From NCBI RefSeq assembly GCF_002094885.1, contig NZ_MSIT01000001.1, positions 62,001 through 126,000 on the forward strand: a DNA stretch of 64,000 nt, given 5' to 3'. A model generated the notes under the pieces. That model ran no database searches and was not told the DNA's origin. It saw only the letters and a program-made list of their open reading frames with translations. A program made the position numbers and the translations under genes. The DNA is from Salibaculum halophilum (lineage in GTDB: Bacteria > Pseudomonadota > Alphaproteobacteria > Rhodobacterales > Rhodobacteraceae). Positions 16,564 through 25,597 of this stretch are shown in pieces. The stretch's first letter is position 1; each line of letters opens with the position of its first letter.

Positions 16564-17928
16564 CGTGGCGGCGGGGGCGACGGACCGGCGCCGCGCCGAC
16601 AGTTCCTCGGCCACCAAGAACGCCAGCTCCAGCGATTGCGAGGCATTGAGCCGCGGATCGCAGGCGGTGTGATAGCGGTCTGACAGGTCCTCTTCGGTGA
16701 CGGCGCGCACGCCGCCGGTGCATTCGGTGACATCGTCGCCGGTCATCTCGAAATGCACGCCGCCGGGGACCGACCCTTCGGCGTTGTGGACGGCGAAGAA
16801 CTCGCGCACCTCGCGCAGGACGCTGTCGAAGGGCCGCGTCTTGTAGCCGGTCGAGGACTTGATGGTGTTGCCGTGCATCGGATCACAGGTCCAGACGACC
16901 TCGGCCCCCTCTTCCTGCACCGCCCTGACCAGCCGCGGCAGGTGTTCGCCCACGCTGCCCGCGCCGAAGCGGGTGATCAGCGTCAGCCGGCCCGGTTCGT
17001 TCTCGGGGTTCAGCTTGGCCATGAGCGCCTTGAGATGGCCCACGGTCATGCTGGGCCCGCATTTCAGGCCGATGGGGTTTTGCACCCCGCGCAGGAATTC
17101 GACATGCGCGCCATCGGGCTGGCGCGTGCGGTCGCCGATCCACAGGAAATGCCCCGACCCGGCCAGCCACTGGCCCGAGGTGCTGTCGAGCCGCGTCAGA
17201 GCCTCTTCGTATTCCAGCAGCAGTGCCTCGTGGCTGGTGTAGAAATCCACCGTGGCCAGTTCATGGTTGTTGTCGCCGTTCAGCCCGGCGGCGTTCATGA
17301 AGTCCAGCGCATCGCCGATGCGGGCGGCCAGGTCGCGGTATTTCCGTGCCTCCTCGCCGTGGGTGAAGCCCAGCGTCCACTGGTGGACGCGGTGCACGTC
17401 GGCAAAGCCGCCCGTGGAAAAGGCGCGCAACAGGTTCAGCGTGCCCGCCGCCTGGGTGTAGGCGCGCAACATCTTGTCCGGATCGGGGATGCGGGCGGCC
17501 TCGGAGAAGTCCAGCTCGTTGATGATGTCGCCGCGGTAGCTGGGCAATTCCTGCCCGTCCACCGTTTCGGTCGGGGCCGAGCGCGGCTTGGCAAACTGCC
17601 CGGCCATGCGCCCCATCTTCACAGTGGGCACCTTGGCGCCGTAGGTCAGCACCATGGCCATCTGCAGCATCACCTTGAAGGTGTCGCGGATGTGATCGGC
17701 GTCGAAATCGGCAAAGCTCTCGGCGCAGTCGCCGCCCTGCAGCAGGAAGGCCTCGCCGCGCGACACCGCGGCCAGTTCCGATTTCAGGCGCCGCGCCTCG
17801 CCGGCGAAGACCAGTGGCGGATAGGAGGACAGCCGGCCCTCGACCTCGGCCAGGGCCGCGGCGTCGGTATAGTCCGGCATCTGCACCCGCGGCTTGTCGC
17901 GCCAGTCGGATTTGGTCCAGTCCGCCAT
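16558..17928 (-). CDS. aroG: Class II 3-deoxy-7-phosphoheptulonate synthase (DAHP synthase)
   Basis: 456 residues. It condenses phosphoenolpyruvate and erythrose 4-phosphate, the first step of the shikimate pathway. Class II (plant/actinobacterial-like) motifs are evident: [14 protein letters not shown] near residue 64, [14 protein letters not shown] near 104, [34 protein letters not shown], and [21 protein letters not shown] with the metal/substrate-binding His. The typical class II length and an [12 protein letters not shown] ending support it. Its monocistronic leftward gene is divergent from the GlxA-type regulator. Confidence 0.95.
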   Translation of the reverse strand: MADWTKSDWRDKPRVQMPDYTDAAALAEVEGRLSSYPPLVFAGEARRLKSELAAVSRGEAFLLQGGDCAESFADFDADHIRDTFKVMLQMAMVLTYGAKVPTVKMGRMAGQFAKPRSAPTETVDGQELPSYRGDIINELDFSEAARIPDPDKMLRAYTQAAGTLNLLRAFSTGGFADVHRVHQWTLGFTHGEEARKYRDLAARIGDALDFMNAAGLNGDNNHELATVDFYTSHEALLLEYEEALTRLDSTSGQWLAGSGHFLWIGDRTRQPDGAHVEFLRGVQNPIGLKCGPSMTVGHLKALMAKLNPENEPGRLTLITRFGAGSVGEHLPRLVRAVQEEGAEVVWTCDPMHGNTIKSSTGYKTRPFDSVLREVREFFAVHNAEGSVPGGVHFEMTGDDVTECTGGVRAVTEEDLSDRYHTACDPRLNASQSLELAFLVAEELSARRRSVAPAATG

Positions 17929-18121
17929 TTTCTCTGCTCCGGATCGGGCCCCAGATCGGGGCGGTTGACGTTACCGCGGGTTTATAGCGGGGCCAGTGCA
18001 CGGGGCCAATGCCCTTGGGCCGCATTTTTGCAGCGATTGCTGTAGCCCCCGGCCCGCTTGCCTCTTGATACCGCGGCGCAAAGGTGGTCATGTCCTGCGT
18101 CAACTTGGCAAGGGCAGGCTG

Positions 18122-19123
18122 ATGGACCGCAAGCAAACGTACGCCACGACACCCGACGCAGGCGCGCCGCGCCGCTTCGTTTTCGTGTTGCTGGATAACT
18201 TTACCCTGCTGTCCTTCGCGGCGGCCGTGGACTGTCTGCGCATCGCCAACCTGATGGCCGGGCGCGAGCTTTACACCTGGGTGCTTGCCGGCGACGGCGG
18301 TGACACCGTGGTCTCGGCCGGTGGGGTCAGTTTCAACCTCGACATGGACTTGGAGGAATTGCGCCGCGACGACCACCTGATGATCTGCGGCGGGCGCGAC
18401 GTGCAGTCGGCCACCACCCGGCGCATCGTCAGCTGGCTGCGCCGCGAGGCCCGCCGCGGCCTCGTCATCGGCGGGCTGTGCACGGCAGCGCATACGCTGG
18501 CACGCGCGGGACTGCTGGACGACAAGCGCGCCACCATCCACTGGGAAAACCAGGACAGCTTCGCCGAGGATTTCCCGGACGTTCAGCTGACCAAGTCGGT
18601 ATTCGTCAAGGACGGCAACCGCTGGACCACCGCCGGGGGGACCTCGTCGATCGACCTGATGCTGCAGGTCATCGCCGACCAGAACGGTGAGGACCTTGCC
18701 AGTTCCGTGGCAGACCAGCAGATCTATTCCTCGATCCGCACCGACCAGGACACGCAGCGGCTGTCGATCCCGACCCGCATCGGCGTGCGCCACCCCAAGT
18801 TGTCGCGTGTCATCCAGATGATGGAACAGAACATCGAGGAGCCGATCAGCCCCGCCGTTCTGGCGCGCGAGGTCGGCATGTCCACGCGCCAACTGGAACG
18901 TCTGTTCCGGCGCTACCTCAACCGCAGCCCCAAGCGGTACTACATGGAACTGCGCCTGCAAAAGGCGCGCAACCTGCTGATGCAGACTGACATGAGCGTG
19001 ATCAACGTGGCACTCGCCTGCGGTTTCGCCTCGCCCTCGCATTTCTCGAAATGCTACCGGTCGCACTACAACACCACACCCTACCGCGAACGCGGGGCGC
19101 AGGCGGCCCGCCTGTCGATCTGA
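18122..19123 (+). CDS. GlxA-family transcriptional regulator (DJ-1/PfpI plus AraC HTH)
   Basis: 333 residues from ATG 18122 (GGCAGG upstream). The N-terminal half is a DJ-1/PfpI-like domain (FVFVLLDNFTLLSFAAAVD, LMICGGRDV), with the family-position cysteine in GGLCTAAHTLA at residue 120. Two AraC-type helix-turn-helices follow after about residue 220 (PISPAVLAREVGMSTRQLER and VINVALACGFASPSHFSKCY). Such regulators often control catabolism of choline derivatives, carnitine or amino acids. Here the gene lies 95 bp upstream of, and in the same direction as, a branched-chain-type amino acid ABC operon, so it may regulate that operon. The effector is unknown. Confidence 0.88.
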   Translation: MDRKQTYATTPDAGAPRRFVFVLLDNFTLLSFAAAVDCLRIANLMAGRELYTWVLAGDGGDTVVSAGGVSFNLDMDLEELRRDDHLMICGGRDVQSATTRRIVSWLRREARRGLVIGGLCTAAHTLARAGLLDDKRATIHWENQDSFAEDFPDVQLTKSVFVKDGNRWTTAGGTSSIDLMLQVIADQNGEDLASSVADQQIYSSIRTDQDTQRLSIPTRIGVRHPKLSRVIQMMEQNIEEPISPAVLAREVGMSTRQLERLFRRYLNRSPKRYYMELRLQKARNLLMQTDMSVINVALACGFASPSHFSKCYRSHYNTTPYRERGAQAARLSI

Positions 19124-19218
19124 GGCCGCGGGCGCGAAAACCCCGCGACGCCTTTTCTTTTCGCGAATCGGCGCCTAATCTCGGGGCCGGAAATTCCGTT
19201 CCAACTGGGAGTAAAGAA

Positions 19219-20415
19219 ATGAAAAAGCTACTCATGGCCGCTTCGGCCAGTGCCCTCGTCGCCGGCGGTGCCCATGCGCAGGCAGAGGGCGACACCGTCA
19301 AGATCGGCGTCATCCTCGGGTTCACCGGGCCGATCGAATCGCTCACCCCGCAGATGGCCGACGCCGCCGAACTGGCGATGACCGAGATCAACGATGCCGG
19401 CGGCGTGCTCGACGGTTCGATGCTCGAATCGGTGCGCGCGGACAGCACCTGTATAGACAACGGCGCGGCCACGGCGGCCGCCGAACGCCTCGTCACCGGG
19501 GATGGCGTCGCAGCGATCATGGGCGCGGACTGTTCCGGCGTGACCGGCGCGGTGCTGGCCAACGTGGCCGTGCCCAACGGCGTGCCGATGATCTCGCCCT
19601 CGGCCACCTCGCCGGGGCTGTCCACCGCCGAGGACAACGGCCTGTTTTTCCGCACCGCGCCCTCGGACGCTCGCCAGGGTGAAGTGCTGGCCAATATCCT
19701 GGCCGACAAGGGCATCGACGAGGTCGCGGTGACCTTCACCAACAACGACTACGGCAAGGGGCTGTCCAACAGCTTCATCTCCAGCTTCGAAGAGGACGGC
19801 GGCACCGTGACGATCTCGGCCGCGCACGAGGACGGCAAGGCCGATTACTCGGCCGAGGTCGCCTCGATGGCCTCGGCCGGCGGCGAGGTGCTGGTGGTGC
19901 TGGGCTACGCCGACCAGGGCGGCCCGGGCGTGATCCGCAGCGCGCTGGACAGCGGCGCCTTCGACACCTTCATGATGGGCGACGGCATGTTCGCCGACAG
20001 CCTTGTGGAAACACTGGGCAGCGACATGGAAGGCTCCTTCGGGGCGGTGCCGTGGTCGCAGGGCGCGGGCGCCGAGGCCTTCACCGAGATCACCGAAGCC
20101 GCGGGCGTCAACGGCGACAGTTCCTTCACCCGCGAAAGCTATGATGCCGCGGCACTGCTGGCGCTGGCCATGGAGGCCGGCGGATCGGCCGACAGCGCCA
20201 GCATCGCCGAGAACGTGATGGATGTCGCCAACGCCCCGGGCGAGGAAATCCTGCCCGGCGAGCTGGGCCGCGGGCTCGAGATCCTGGCCGAAGGCGGCGA
20301 GATCGATTACGTCGGCGCCACCAACGTCGAGCTGATCGGCCCGGGTGAGGCCGCGGGCACCTACCGCGAGTACACCATCACCGATAGCGACTACGAGACC
20401 GTGCAGTTCCGCTGA
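19219..20415 (+). CDS. livK: HAAT-family ABC transporter substrate-binding protein
   Basis: 398 residues with a signal peptide (MKKLLMAASASALVAGGAHA, cut before QAEG) behind GGGAGTAAAGAA. The periplasmic binding fold starts VKIGVILGFTGPIESL and continues with AAELAMTEINDAGG, a pattern typical of LivJ/AmiC-type receptors for branched-chain amino acids, amides or urea. SPSATSPGL and the FRTAPSD region are also family-typical. The ligand cannot be fixed from sequence. First gene of a rightward unit that runs to livM. A GC-rich hairpin sits 22 bp after its stop, a common way to keep binding-protein mRNA in excess of the membrane components. Confidence 0.9.
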   Translation: MKKLLMAASASALVAGGAHAQAEGDTVKIGVILGFTGPIESLTPQMADAAELAMTEINDAGGVLDGSMLESVRADSTCIDNGAATAAAERLVTGDGVAAIMGADCSGVTGAVLANVAVPNGVPMISPSATSPGLSTAEDNGLFFRTAPSDARQGEVLANILADKGIDEVAVTFTNNDYGKGLSNSFISSFEEDGGTVTISAAHEDGKADYSAEVASMASAGGEVLVVLGYADQGGPGVIRSALDSGAFDTFMMGDGMFADSLVETLGSDMEGSFGAVPWSQGAGAEAFTEITEAAGVNGDSSFTRESYDAAALLALAMEAGGSADSASIAENVMDVANAPGEEILPGELGRGLEILAEGGEIDYVGATNVELIGPGEAAGTYREYTITDSDYETVQFR

Positions 20416-20437
20416 GACCGGCACGGGATGACAGCGG

Positions 20438-20461
20438 CGGCGCGGGGACACCCCCGCGCCG
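20438..20461 (+). repeat. GC-rich mRNA hairpin between livK and livG
   Basis: Perfect 10-bp stem (20438-20447 with 20452-20461) and an ACAC loop, with no T-run. It probably protects the 3' end of livK mRNA or partly attenuates transcription into livG. The role is inferred from position. Confidence 0.6.
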
Positions 20462-20533
20462 TTCGCCGTGACCAAGACATGACCAAGACGGGCGCCAAGG
20501 CCCGCACAACGTGGGCACCGGGGGACAGTGGCG

Positions 20534-21316
20534 ATGATCAGGGTCGAGAATGTCGTCAAGGCCTTCGGCGGCTTCCACGCGGTCGACGGGGCCACGCTGG
20601 AAATCGAACAGGGCACGATCACCGGCCTGATCGGGCCAAACGGGGCCGGTAAGACCACGCTTTTCAACGTGATCGCCGGCGTTCTTCCCCCGACCTCCGG
20701 CACGGTCACGATGCTGGGCGAGGACATCACCGGCCTGCCGCCGCACGATTTGTTCCACCGCGGCCTGCTGCGCACCTTCCAGATCGCGCACGAGTTCCAC
20801 TCGATGACCTGCCGCGAGAACCTGATGACCGTGCCCTCTGGCCAGTCGGGCGAGACGCTCTGGAACACCTGGTTCGGCCGCCGCCGGATCGCCGAGGAGG
20901 AACGCGCCCTGCGGGCCAAGGCCGACGAGGTGCTCGAATTCCTGACCATCGAACACCTGGCCGACCATCCGGCCGGGACGGTCTCGGGCGGGCAGAAAAA
21001 GCTGCTGGAACTGGGCCGGACCATGATGGTCGACGCGCGCGTCGTCTTTCTCGACGAGGTCGGCGCTGGGGTGAACCGCACCCTGCTCTACACGATTTCC
21101 GACACCATCAAGCGCCTGAACGAGGAGCGCGGATATACCTTTGTCGTCATCGAGCACGACATGGATTTCATCGAGCGGCTGTGCGACCCGGTCATCTGCA
21201 TGGCCGCCGGCTCGGTACTGGCCGAGGGCAGCCTGTCGCAGATCAAGACCAACGAACAGGTGATCGAGGCCTACCTGGGCACCGGCCTCAAGAACAAGGA
21301 GACGCTGGGCGCATGA
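20534..21316 (+). CDS. livG: HAAT ABC transporter ATP-binding protein LivG
   Basis: 260 residues from ATG 20534 (GGGGGA 8 bp upstream; GTG 20528 is too close to it). It has Walker A GPNGAGKTT, a Q-loop segment RTFQIAHEF, the signature VSGGQKK, Walker B VVFLDEVGAGV and the H-loop VIEHDMDFI. It powers transport with LivF. The Pro usually found after the Walker B Glu is Val here (DEVGAG), which occurs in a subset of this family. Its stop overlaps the next ATG in ATGA (21313-21316). Confidence 0.93.
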   Translation: MIRVENVVKAFGGFHAVDGATLEIEQGTITGLIGPNGAGKTTLFNVIAGVLPPTSGTVTMLGEDITGLPPHDLFHRGLLRTFQIAHEFHSMTCRENLMTVPSGQSGETLWNTWFGRRRIAEEERALRAKADEVLEFLTIEHLADHPAGTVSGGQKKLLELGRTMMVDARVVFLDEVGAGVNRTLLYTISDTIKRLNEERGYTFVVIEHDMDFIERLCDPVICMAAGSVLAEGSLSQIKTNEQVIEAYLGTGLKNKETLGA

Positions 21317-21900
21317 GGACCGCGGCGCATGCAGTCTTGATGATGGCGCTGGCCGGGCCGGTCGCGGCGCAGTCAGACGACTCGGCGATCGACATGCTCA
21401 ACAGCCTGGCCGGCGACTGCACGCCCCTCTCCGCCGGCGTGAAGGTCTGCGATGTTTGGGATCTGGGGTGGCTCAATTACAGCCCGGTCGAGGGTGGTCG
21501 CTTGAGCGTCGCCATCGGCGATACGACCGCCACGATGGGCTCCGGCACGGCCGACCTCGTGACGGCGGATATGTCCGAAGCCCGGCGGCGCGAGGTGCAG
21601 GCCCGCCTGCTTCAGGACTTCGCGGCGTCCTTCCTGGCCGGGCGCGGCGTCGCTCCTGCCGATGTCGCGGTGGGCCATGTCCTCGCCGTTCCCGTGGGCA
21701 ACGACGGAGCAGACCGGCCGGCGCGGCTCGAAACCATGATCATCGGCGAGGCCGGTCAGGAAACGACCCACGGGATCACGGTGTTCCTCGACCAGACCCA
21801 TTTCGTCTACATGCTGAGCAACAATCGCGGATCGACTGCGAGCGAGGATCATTTCTTCGCCGTGGAGGAGCTGATGCGCGCCGTGGAGATGCCACAATGA
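21313..21900 (+). CDS. Secreted protein of unknown function within the liv operon
   Basis: 195 residues with a signal peptide (MRTAAHAVLMMALAGPVAAQ). The mature protein begins SDDSAIDMLNSLAGDCTPL and has two N-terminal cysteines (Cys36 and Cys46) that could pair. It ends EDHFFAVEELMRAVEMP. No domain is recognised. It is coupled on both sides: its ATG overlaps the livG stop, and its own stop overlaps the livF ATG (ATGA each time), so it is firmly part of the transporter operon and likely periplasmic or outer-membrane associated. A role as an accessory to the binding protein is a guess from context. Such a gene is not part of standard liv operons. Confidence 0.75.
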   Translation: MRTAAHAVLMMALAGPVAAQSDDSAIDMLNSLAGDCTPLSAGVKVCDVWDLGWLNYSPVEGGRLSVAIGDTTATMGSGTADLVTADMSEARRREVQARLLQDFAASFLAGRGVAPADVAVGHVLAVPVGNDGADRPARLETMIIGEAGQETTHGITVFLDQTHFVYMLSNNRGSTASEDHFFAVEELMRAVEMPQ

Positions 21901-22718
21901 GCGATGCCTATTCCGGCCGCGGCAACAAGGACGCCTCGATCGCCCAGCCCGGCCTTCGGTCGGAACTGGCCGGGGTGGCGGATGGCGCGGCGACGCCGGC
22001 CCCCGGCACCGGCCCCTTTCTGTCGGGCACGGGCATGACCGGCGGCTACGGCAAGGGCCCCCACATCCTGCACGACTGCACCATCGCCGTGGACCGGGGC
22101 GAGATCGCGGTGATCGTCGGCCCCAATGGCGCGGGCAAGTCCACCGCCATGAAGGCGATCTTCGGGATGCTCGATCTGCGCGCCGGGCACGTCACGCTCG
22201 ATGGCGAGGATATCACCGCCCTGTCGCCGCAGAACCGGGTGCGCCGGGGCATGGGCTTCGTGCCGCAGAACCGCAACATCTTCCCGTCGATGACCGTCGA
22301 GGAGAACCTGGAGATGGGCGCCTTCATCCGCGAGGACGACATCGCGGCCACCATGGAACAGGTCTTCGAACTGTTCCCGATCCTGCGCGACAAGCGCGGC
22401 CAGGCTGCTGGCGAGCTGTCGGGGGGCCAGCGCCAACAGGTGGCCGTGGGTCGCGCCCTCATGACCCGGCCCAAGGTGCTGATGCTCGACGAGCCCACCG
22501 CCGGGGTCAGCCCCATCGTCATGGACGAGCTCTTCGACCGCATCATCGAGGTGGCCCGCACCGGACTGCCGGTCATGATGGTCGAACAGAACGCCCGCCA
22601 GGCGCTGGAGATCGCAGACCATGGCTATGTGCTGGTGCAGGGCCGCAACGCGCACACCGGAACCGGCAAGGAATTGCTGGCCGATCCGGACGTCAGGCAG
22701 AGTTTTCTTGGAGGATGA
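21897..22718 (+). CDS. livF: HAAT ABC transporter ATP-binding protein LivF
   Basis: 273 residues. A roughly 45-residue low-complexity N-terminal extension (to about FLSGTGMTGGYG) precedes the ABC core, longer than the usual LivF start. Core motifs: Walker A GPNGAGKST, GFVPQNRNIFPSMTVEENL, signature ELSGGQRQQ, Walker B LMLDEPTAGVS and H-loop MMVEQNARQAL. The FVPQ.RNIFP.MTVEENL block is diagnostic for LivF-type subunits. Its ATG overlaps the stop of the preceding secreted protein. Confidence 0.93.
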   Translation: MSDAYSGRGNKDASIAQPGLRSELAGVADGAATPAPGTGPFLSGTGMTGGYGKGPHILHDCTIAVDRGEIAVIVGPNGAGKSTAMKAIFGMLDLRAGHVTLDGEDITALSPQNRVRRGMGFVPQNRNIFPSMTVEENLEMGAFIREDDIAATMEQVFELFPILRDKRGQAAGELSGGQRQQVAVGRALMTRPKVLMLDEPTAGVSPIVMDELFDRIIEVARTGLPVMMVEQNARQALEIADHGYVLVQGRNAHTGTGKELLADPDVRQSFLGG

Positions 22719-22720
22719 CA

Positions 22721-23092
22721 ATGAGTACGACAACGAAAAGCGTCGGGATAACGGCCGCCACGCTTGCTTTCGCGGCAAGCGCCCTGACCGCCGAGACGGT
22801 TTGCACTTTCGATCGCGACTGCAAGACATTAGACGATTGCACGCAAATCGACTATCCCATCACGACGAGCGGCCTATACGGACCAGTGACCCTCACCCTT
22901 CCGGATCAGAGTGCCCCGCTTGATGGCGCGGCCAATCCGACGTCGGAAGGTCGCATTGTGGTCAATGGGTCGGACCGTGAACTTTTTGTCCTCATGAACA
23001 TTAATGCCGACGCCACCGCGCACGCCTTGGTGGAAACGCCCACCGACGCACGCATCTTGTTTGGGCGCTGCGCTATGAACGGCACCTCATGA
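22721..23092 (+). CDS. Small secreted cysteine-containing protein of unknown function
   Basis: 123 residues from ATG 22721, 6 bp after GGAGG; ATG 22715 overlaps the livF stop but lacks spacing. A signal peptide (to about residue 24, ASALTA) precedes a mature chain with cysteines in VCTFDRDCKTLDDC and in RCAMNG at the C-terminus. Internal sequence suggests beta strands (VTLTLPDQ, GRIVVNGSDRELFVLMN). No family is recognised. It is sandwiched between livF and livH and is lower in GC than its neighbours (about 55% in 22981-23040), which hints at separate origin. It could be a periplasmic accessory protein. Confidence 0.65.
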   Translation: MSTTTKSVGITAATLAFAASALTAETVCTFDRDCKTLDDCTQIDYPITTSGLYGPVTLTLPDQSAPLDGAANPTSEGRIVVNGSDRELFVLMNINADATAHALVETPTDARILFGRCAMNGTS

Positions 23093-23132
23093 CCCCGAGA
23101 TGCCCTGACCGGCGCGGCAGGCAGGTGACGTA

Positions 23133-24143
23133 ATGGACTTTCTCAACGCCATCGTCGCACTTGCCAACTTCGTGCTGATCCCCGCCACGGCCTACGGCGC
23201 CCAGCTGGCGCTGGGGGCGCTGGGAGTGACGTTGATCTACGGCATCCTGCGGTTTTCCAACTTCGCCCATGGCGACACCATGGCCTTCGGCACGACCGTT
23301 ACCATCCTGTTCACCTGGTGGTTCCAGTCGATGGGGGTCGGGTTCGGCCCGCTGCCCACCGCGCTGCTGGCGCTGCCCTTCGGCATCCTCGGCTGCGCGC
23401 TGCTGCTGCTGGGCACCGACCGGGTGGTGTTTCGCTTCTACCGCGCGCAGAAGGCGGTGCCGGTGATCCTGGTGATCGTCTCGATGGGGGTGATGTTCGT
23501 CTACAACGGGCTGGTGCGCTTCATCATCGGGGTCGATACCCAGCGCTTTGCCGATGGCGAGCGGTTCATAATCTCGGCGCGCGACTTCAAGTCGGCGACC
23601 GGCCTCGACGAGGGGCTGGCGCTGAAGTCCACCCAGGCGATCACGCTGGTGGTGGCCGCCATCGCGGTGGCGCTGCTGTTCTGGTTCCTCACCCGCACGC
23701 GCACCGGCAAGTCCATGCGCGCCTTTTCCGACAACGAGGACCTGGCCCTGCTGTCGGGCATCAACCCCGAGAAGGTGGTCACGGTGACCTGGCTGATCGT
23801 GGCGGCCCTGGCGACCATCGCCGGCACGCTCTATGGCCTCGACAAGAGCTTCAAGCCCTTCACCTACTTCCAGTTGCTGCTGCCGATCTTCGCGGCCGCC
23901 ATCGTCGGCGGGTTGGGCAGCCCCGTGGGCGCCATCGCGGGCGGCTTCGTCATCGCCTATTCCGAGGTGATGATCACCTATGCCTGGAAGAAGGTGGCCG
24001 GCTACCTCCTGCCCGAAAGCCTCGCGCCGGACGGCCTCGCCCAGTTGCTGTCCACCGACTACAAGTTCGCGGTCAGCTTCGCCATCCTGGTGGTGGTGCT
24101 GCTGTTCAAGCCCACCGGCCTGTTCAAGGGAAAATCCGCATGA
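23133..24143 (+). CDS. livH: HAAT ABC transporter permease LivH
   Basis: 336 residues, multi-spanning inner-membrane protein. Conserved pieces: QLALGALGVTLIYGILRFSN near residue 25 and FAHGDTMAFG. The cytoplasmic coupling region has RTGKSMRAFSDNEDLALLSGINPEKV near 190, and GLGSPVGAIAGG after it. Typical of the smaller HAAT permease. Weak ribosome binding (CAGGTGACGTA). Its stop overlaps the livM ATG as ATGA (24140-24143). Confidence 0.93.
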   Translation: MDFLNAIVALANFVLIPATAYGAQLALGALGVTLIYGILRFSNFAHGDTMAFGTTVTILFTWWFQSMGVGFGPLPTALLALPFGILGCALLLLGTDRVVFRFYRAQKAVPVILVIVSMGVMFVYNGLVRFIIGVDTQRFADGERFIISARDFKSATGLDEGLALKSTQAITLVVAAIAVALLFWFLTRTRTGKSMRAFSDNEDLALLSGINPEKVVTVTWLIVAALATIAGTLYGLDKSFKPFTYFQLLLPIFAAAIVGGLGSPVGAIAGGFVIAYSEVMITYAWKKVAGYLLPESLAPDGLAQLLSTDYKFAVSFAILVVVLLFKPTGLFKGKSA

Positions 24144-25489
24144 CCCAGTCGATGCGCGCCCCGCTTCTGTTCGCCTTCGTCGCCGCGCTGTTCCTGCTCG
24201 AGGCGACGACCCAGGTCTGGATCTTTTCGGGGTCGTGGAACACGGCGCTGGGCATCCTCAACATGGCGCTGGTCTCGGCCGTCATGGCGCTTGGCGTGAA
24301 CCTGCAATGGGGGTTTGCGGGGCTGTTCAACGTCGGCGTCATGGGCTTCGTGGCGCTGGGCGGGCTGGCCACGGTTCTGGTCGCCATGCCGCCCTCGCCC
24401 GGGGCCTGGGCCGCCGGGGGCTATCAGATCGTGCTTGGCCTGCTGCTGGGCGCGGCGACGATTGTCGGCGCGATCCTGGCCTGGACGCGCCTGCCGCGCG
24501 GCCGCATGCGCACCGCGCTCATGCTGGCGATCCTTGTGGGCGGATTTTTCCTTTACCGCTGGGTCTTCGACGCCGGCGTCGCCGCGGTCGAGGACATCAA
24601 TCCGGCCGTCACCGGCAACCTTGGCGGGCTCAACTCCTGCGGCGACTACCGCGCCTGCGGCTGGCTGACCATCATCGCCTGGCCCGTGGGCGGGCTGCTG
24701 GCGGCCGGGGCGGCCTGGATCATCGGCAAGACGGCGCTGGGCCTGCGCTCGGACTACCTGGCCATCGCCACGCTGGGCATCGCCGAGATCGTCATCGCCG
24801 TGCTCAAGAACGAGGACTGGCTCAGCCGCGGCGTCAAGAACGTGATCGGCATCCCCCGGCCCGTCCCCTACGAGGTCGACCTGCAGAACGACCCCGCCTT
24901 CGTGGCCCGCGCCGCCGACCTTGGGCTCGAACCGACCATGGCCTCCACGCTCTACGTGAAATTCGGCTACGCGCTGCTCTTCACCGCGGTGCTGATCGTG
25001 ATCCTTTGGCTGGCGCAAAAGGCCCTGGCCAGCCCCTGGGGCCGGATGATGCGCGCCATCCGCGACAACGAGACCGCGGCCGAGGCCATGGGCAAGGACG
25101 TCAAGGCGCGCCACCTTCAGATCTTCATCCTCGGTTCGGCGGTCTGCGGCGTCGCCGGGGCGATGATGACAACGCTCGACGGCCAGTTGACACCCGGCAC
25201 CTACCAGCCGCTGCGCTTCACCTTCCTGGTCTGGGTGATGATGATCGTCGGCGGCTCGGGCAACAACTACGGCGCGGTGCTGGGGGGCTTCCTGGTCTGG
25301 TGGCTCTGGGTGCAGGTCGAACCCCTGGGCGCCTGGCTGGCCGAGCTGGTCACCGGCGGGCTGGCCGAGGACAACGCCTTCCGCATGCGCATCATGGACG
25401 CGGTCGCCCACATGCGGCTCTTCACCATGGGCGTGGTCATGCTGCTGATGCTGCGCTTCGCCCCGCGCGGCCTGCTGCCCGAACGCTGA
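24140..25489 (+). CDS. livM: HAAT ABC transporter permease LivM
   Basis: 449 residues, around ten membrane segments. The first half carries NLQWGFAGLFNVGVMGF near residue 55. The C-terminal half shows LRSDYLAIATLGIAEIVIA, the LivM coupling motif SPWGRMMRAIRDNETAAEAM, and MIVGGSGNNYGAVLGGFLVW, all family-diagnostic. It is about 100 residues longer than minimal LivM proteins because of extra transmembrane segments in the N-terminal half. Last gene of the operon. An inverted-repeat element follows at 25512-25563. Confidence 0.93.
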   Translation: MTQSMRAPLLFAFVAALFLLEATTQVWIFSGSWNTALGILNMALVSAVMALGVNLQWGFAGLFNVGVMGFVALGGLATVLVAMPPSPGAWAAGGYQIVLGLLLGAATIVGAILAWTRLPRGRMRTALMLAILVGGFFLYRWVFDAGVAAVEDINPAVTGNLGGLNSCGDYRACGWLTIIAWPVGGLLAAGAAWIIGKTALGLRSDYLAIATLGIAEIVIAVLKNEDWLSRGVKNVIGIPRPVPYEVDLQNDPAFVARAADLGLEPTMASTLYVKFGYALLFTAVLIVILWLAQKALASPWGRMMRAIRDNETAAEAMGKDVKARHLQIFILGSAVCGVAGAMMTTLDGQLTPGTYQPLRFTFLVWVMMIVGGSGNNYGAVLGGFLVWWLWVQVEPLGAWLAELVTGGLAEDNAFRMRIMDAVAHMRLFTMGVVMLLMLRFAPRGLLPER

Positions 25490-25511
25490 AGCCTCGGCAA
25501 GGTCCACCTGC

Positions 25512-25563
25512 ATCTTCTGGCCCCAAATATCCCGGGGGAGCGCGAGGGGGCAGCGCCCCCTCG
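25512..25563. repeat. Intergenic palindromic repeat, related copy C
   Basis: Between the convergent livM and dehydrogenase genes. It opens with CTTCTGGCC and AAATATCCCGGGG, the reverse complement of the end of copy B, and continues into a perfect 9-bp hairpin CGAGGGGGC/GCCCCCTCG (25543-25551 with 25555-25563). It may serve as a bidirectional transcription end. The two modules are arranged differently from copies A and B. Confidence 0.6.
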
Positions 25564-25597
25564 CCCCGGTCGGATTGGCGCAGCCAATACGACACCG

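Noticed and set aside
17261-19066. 600-codon minus-strand frame spanning the regulator and DAHP synthase
   Set aside because: It crosses two well-supported genes and reads as low-complexity. No ribosome-binding site or family match.
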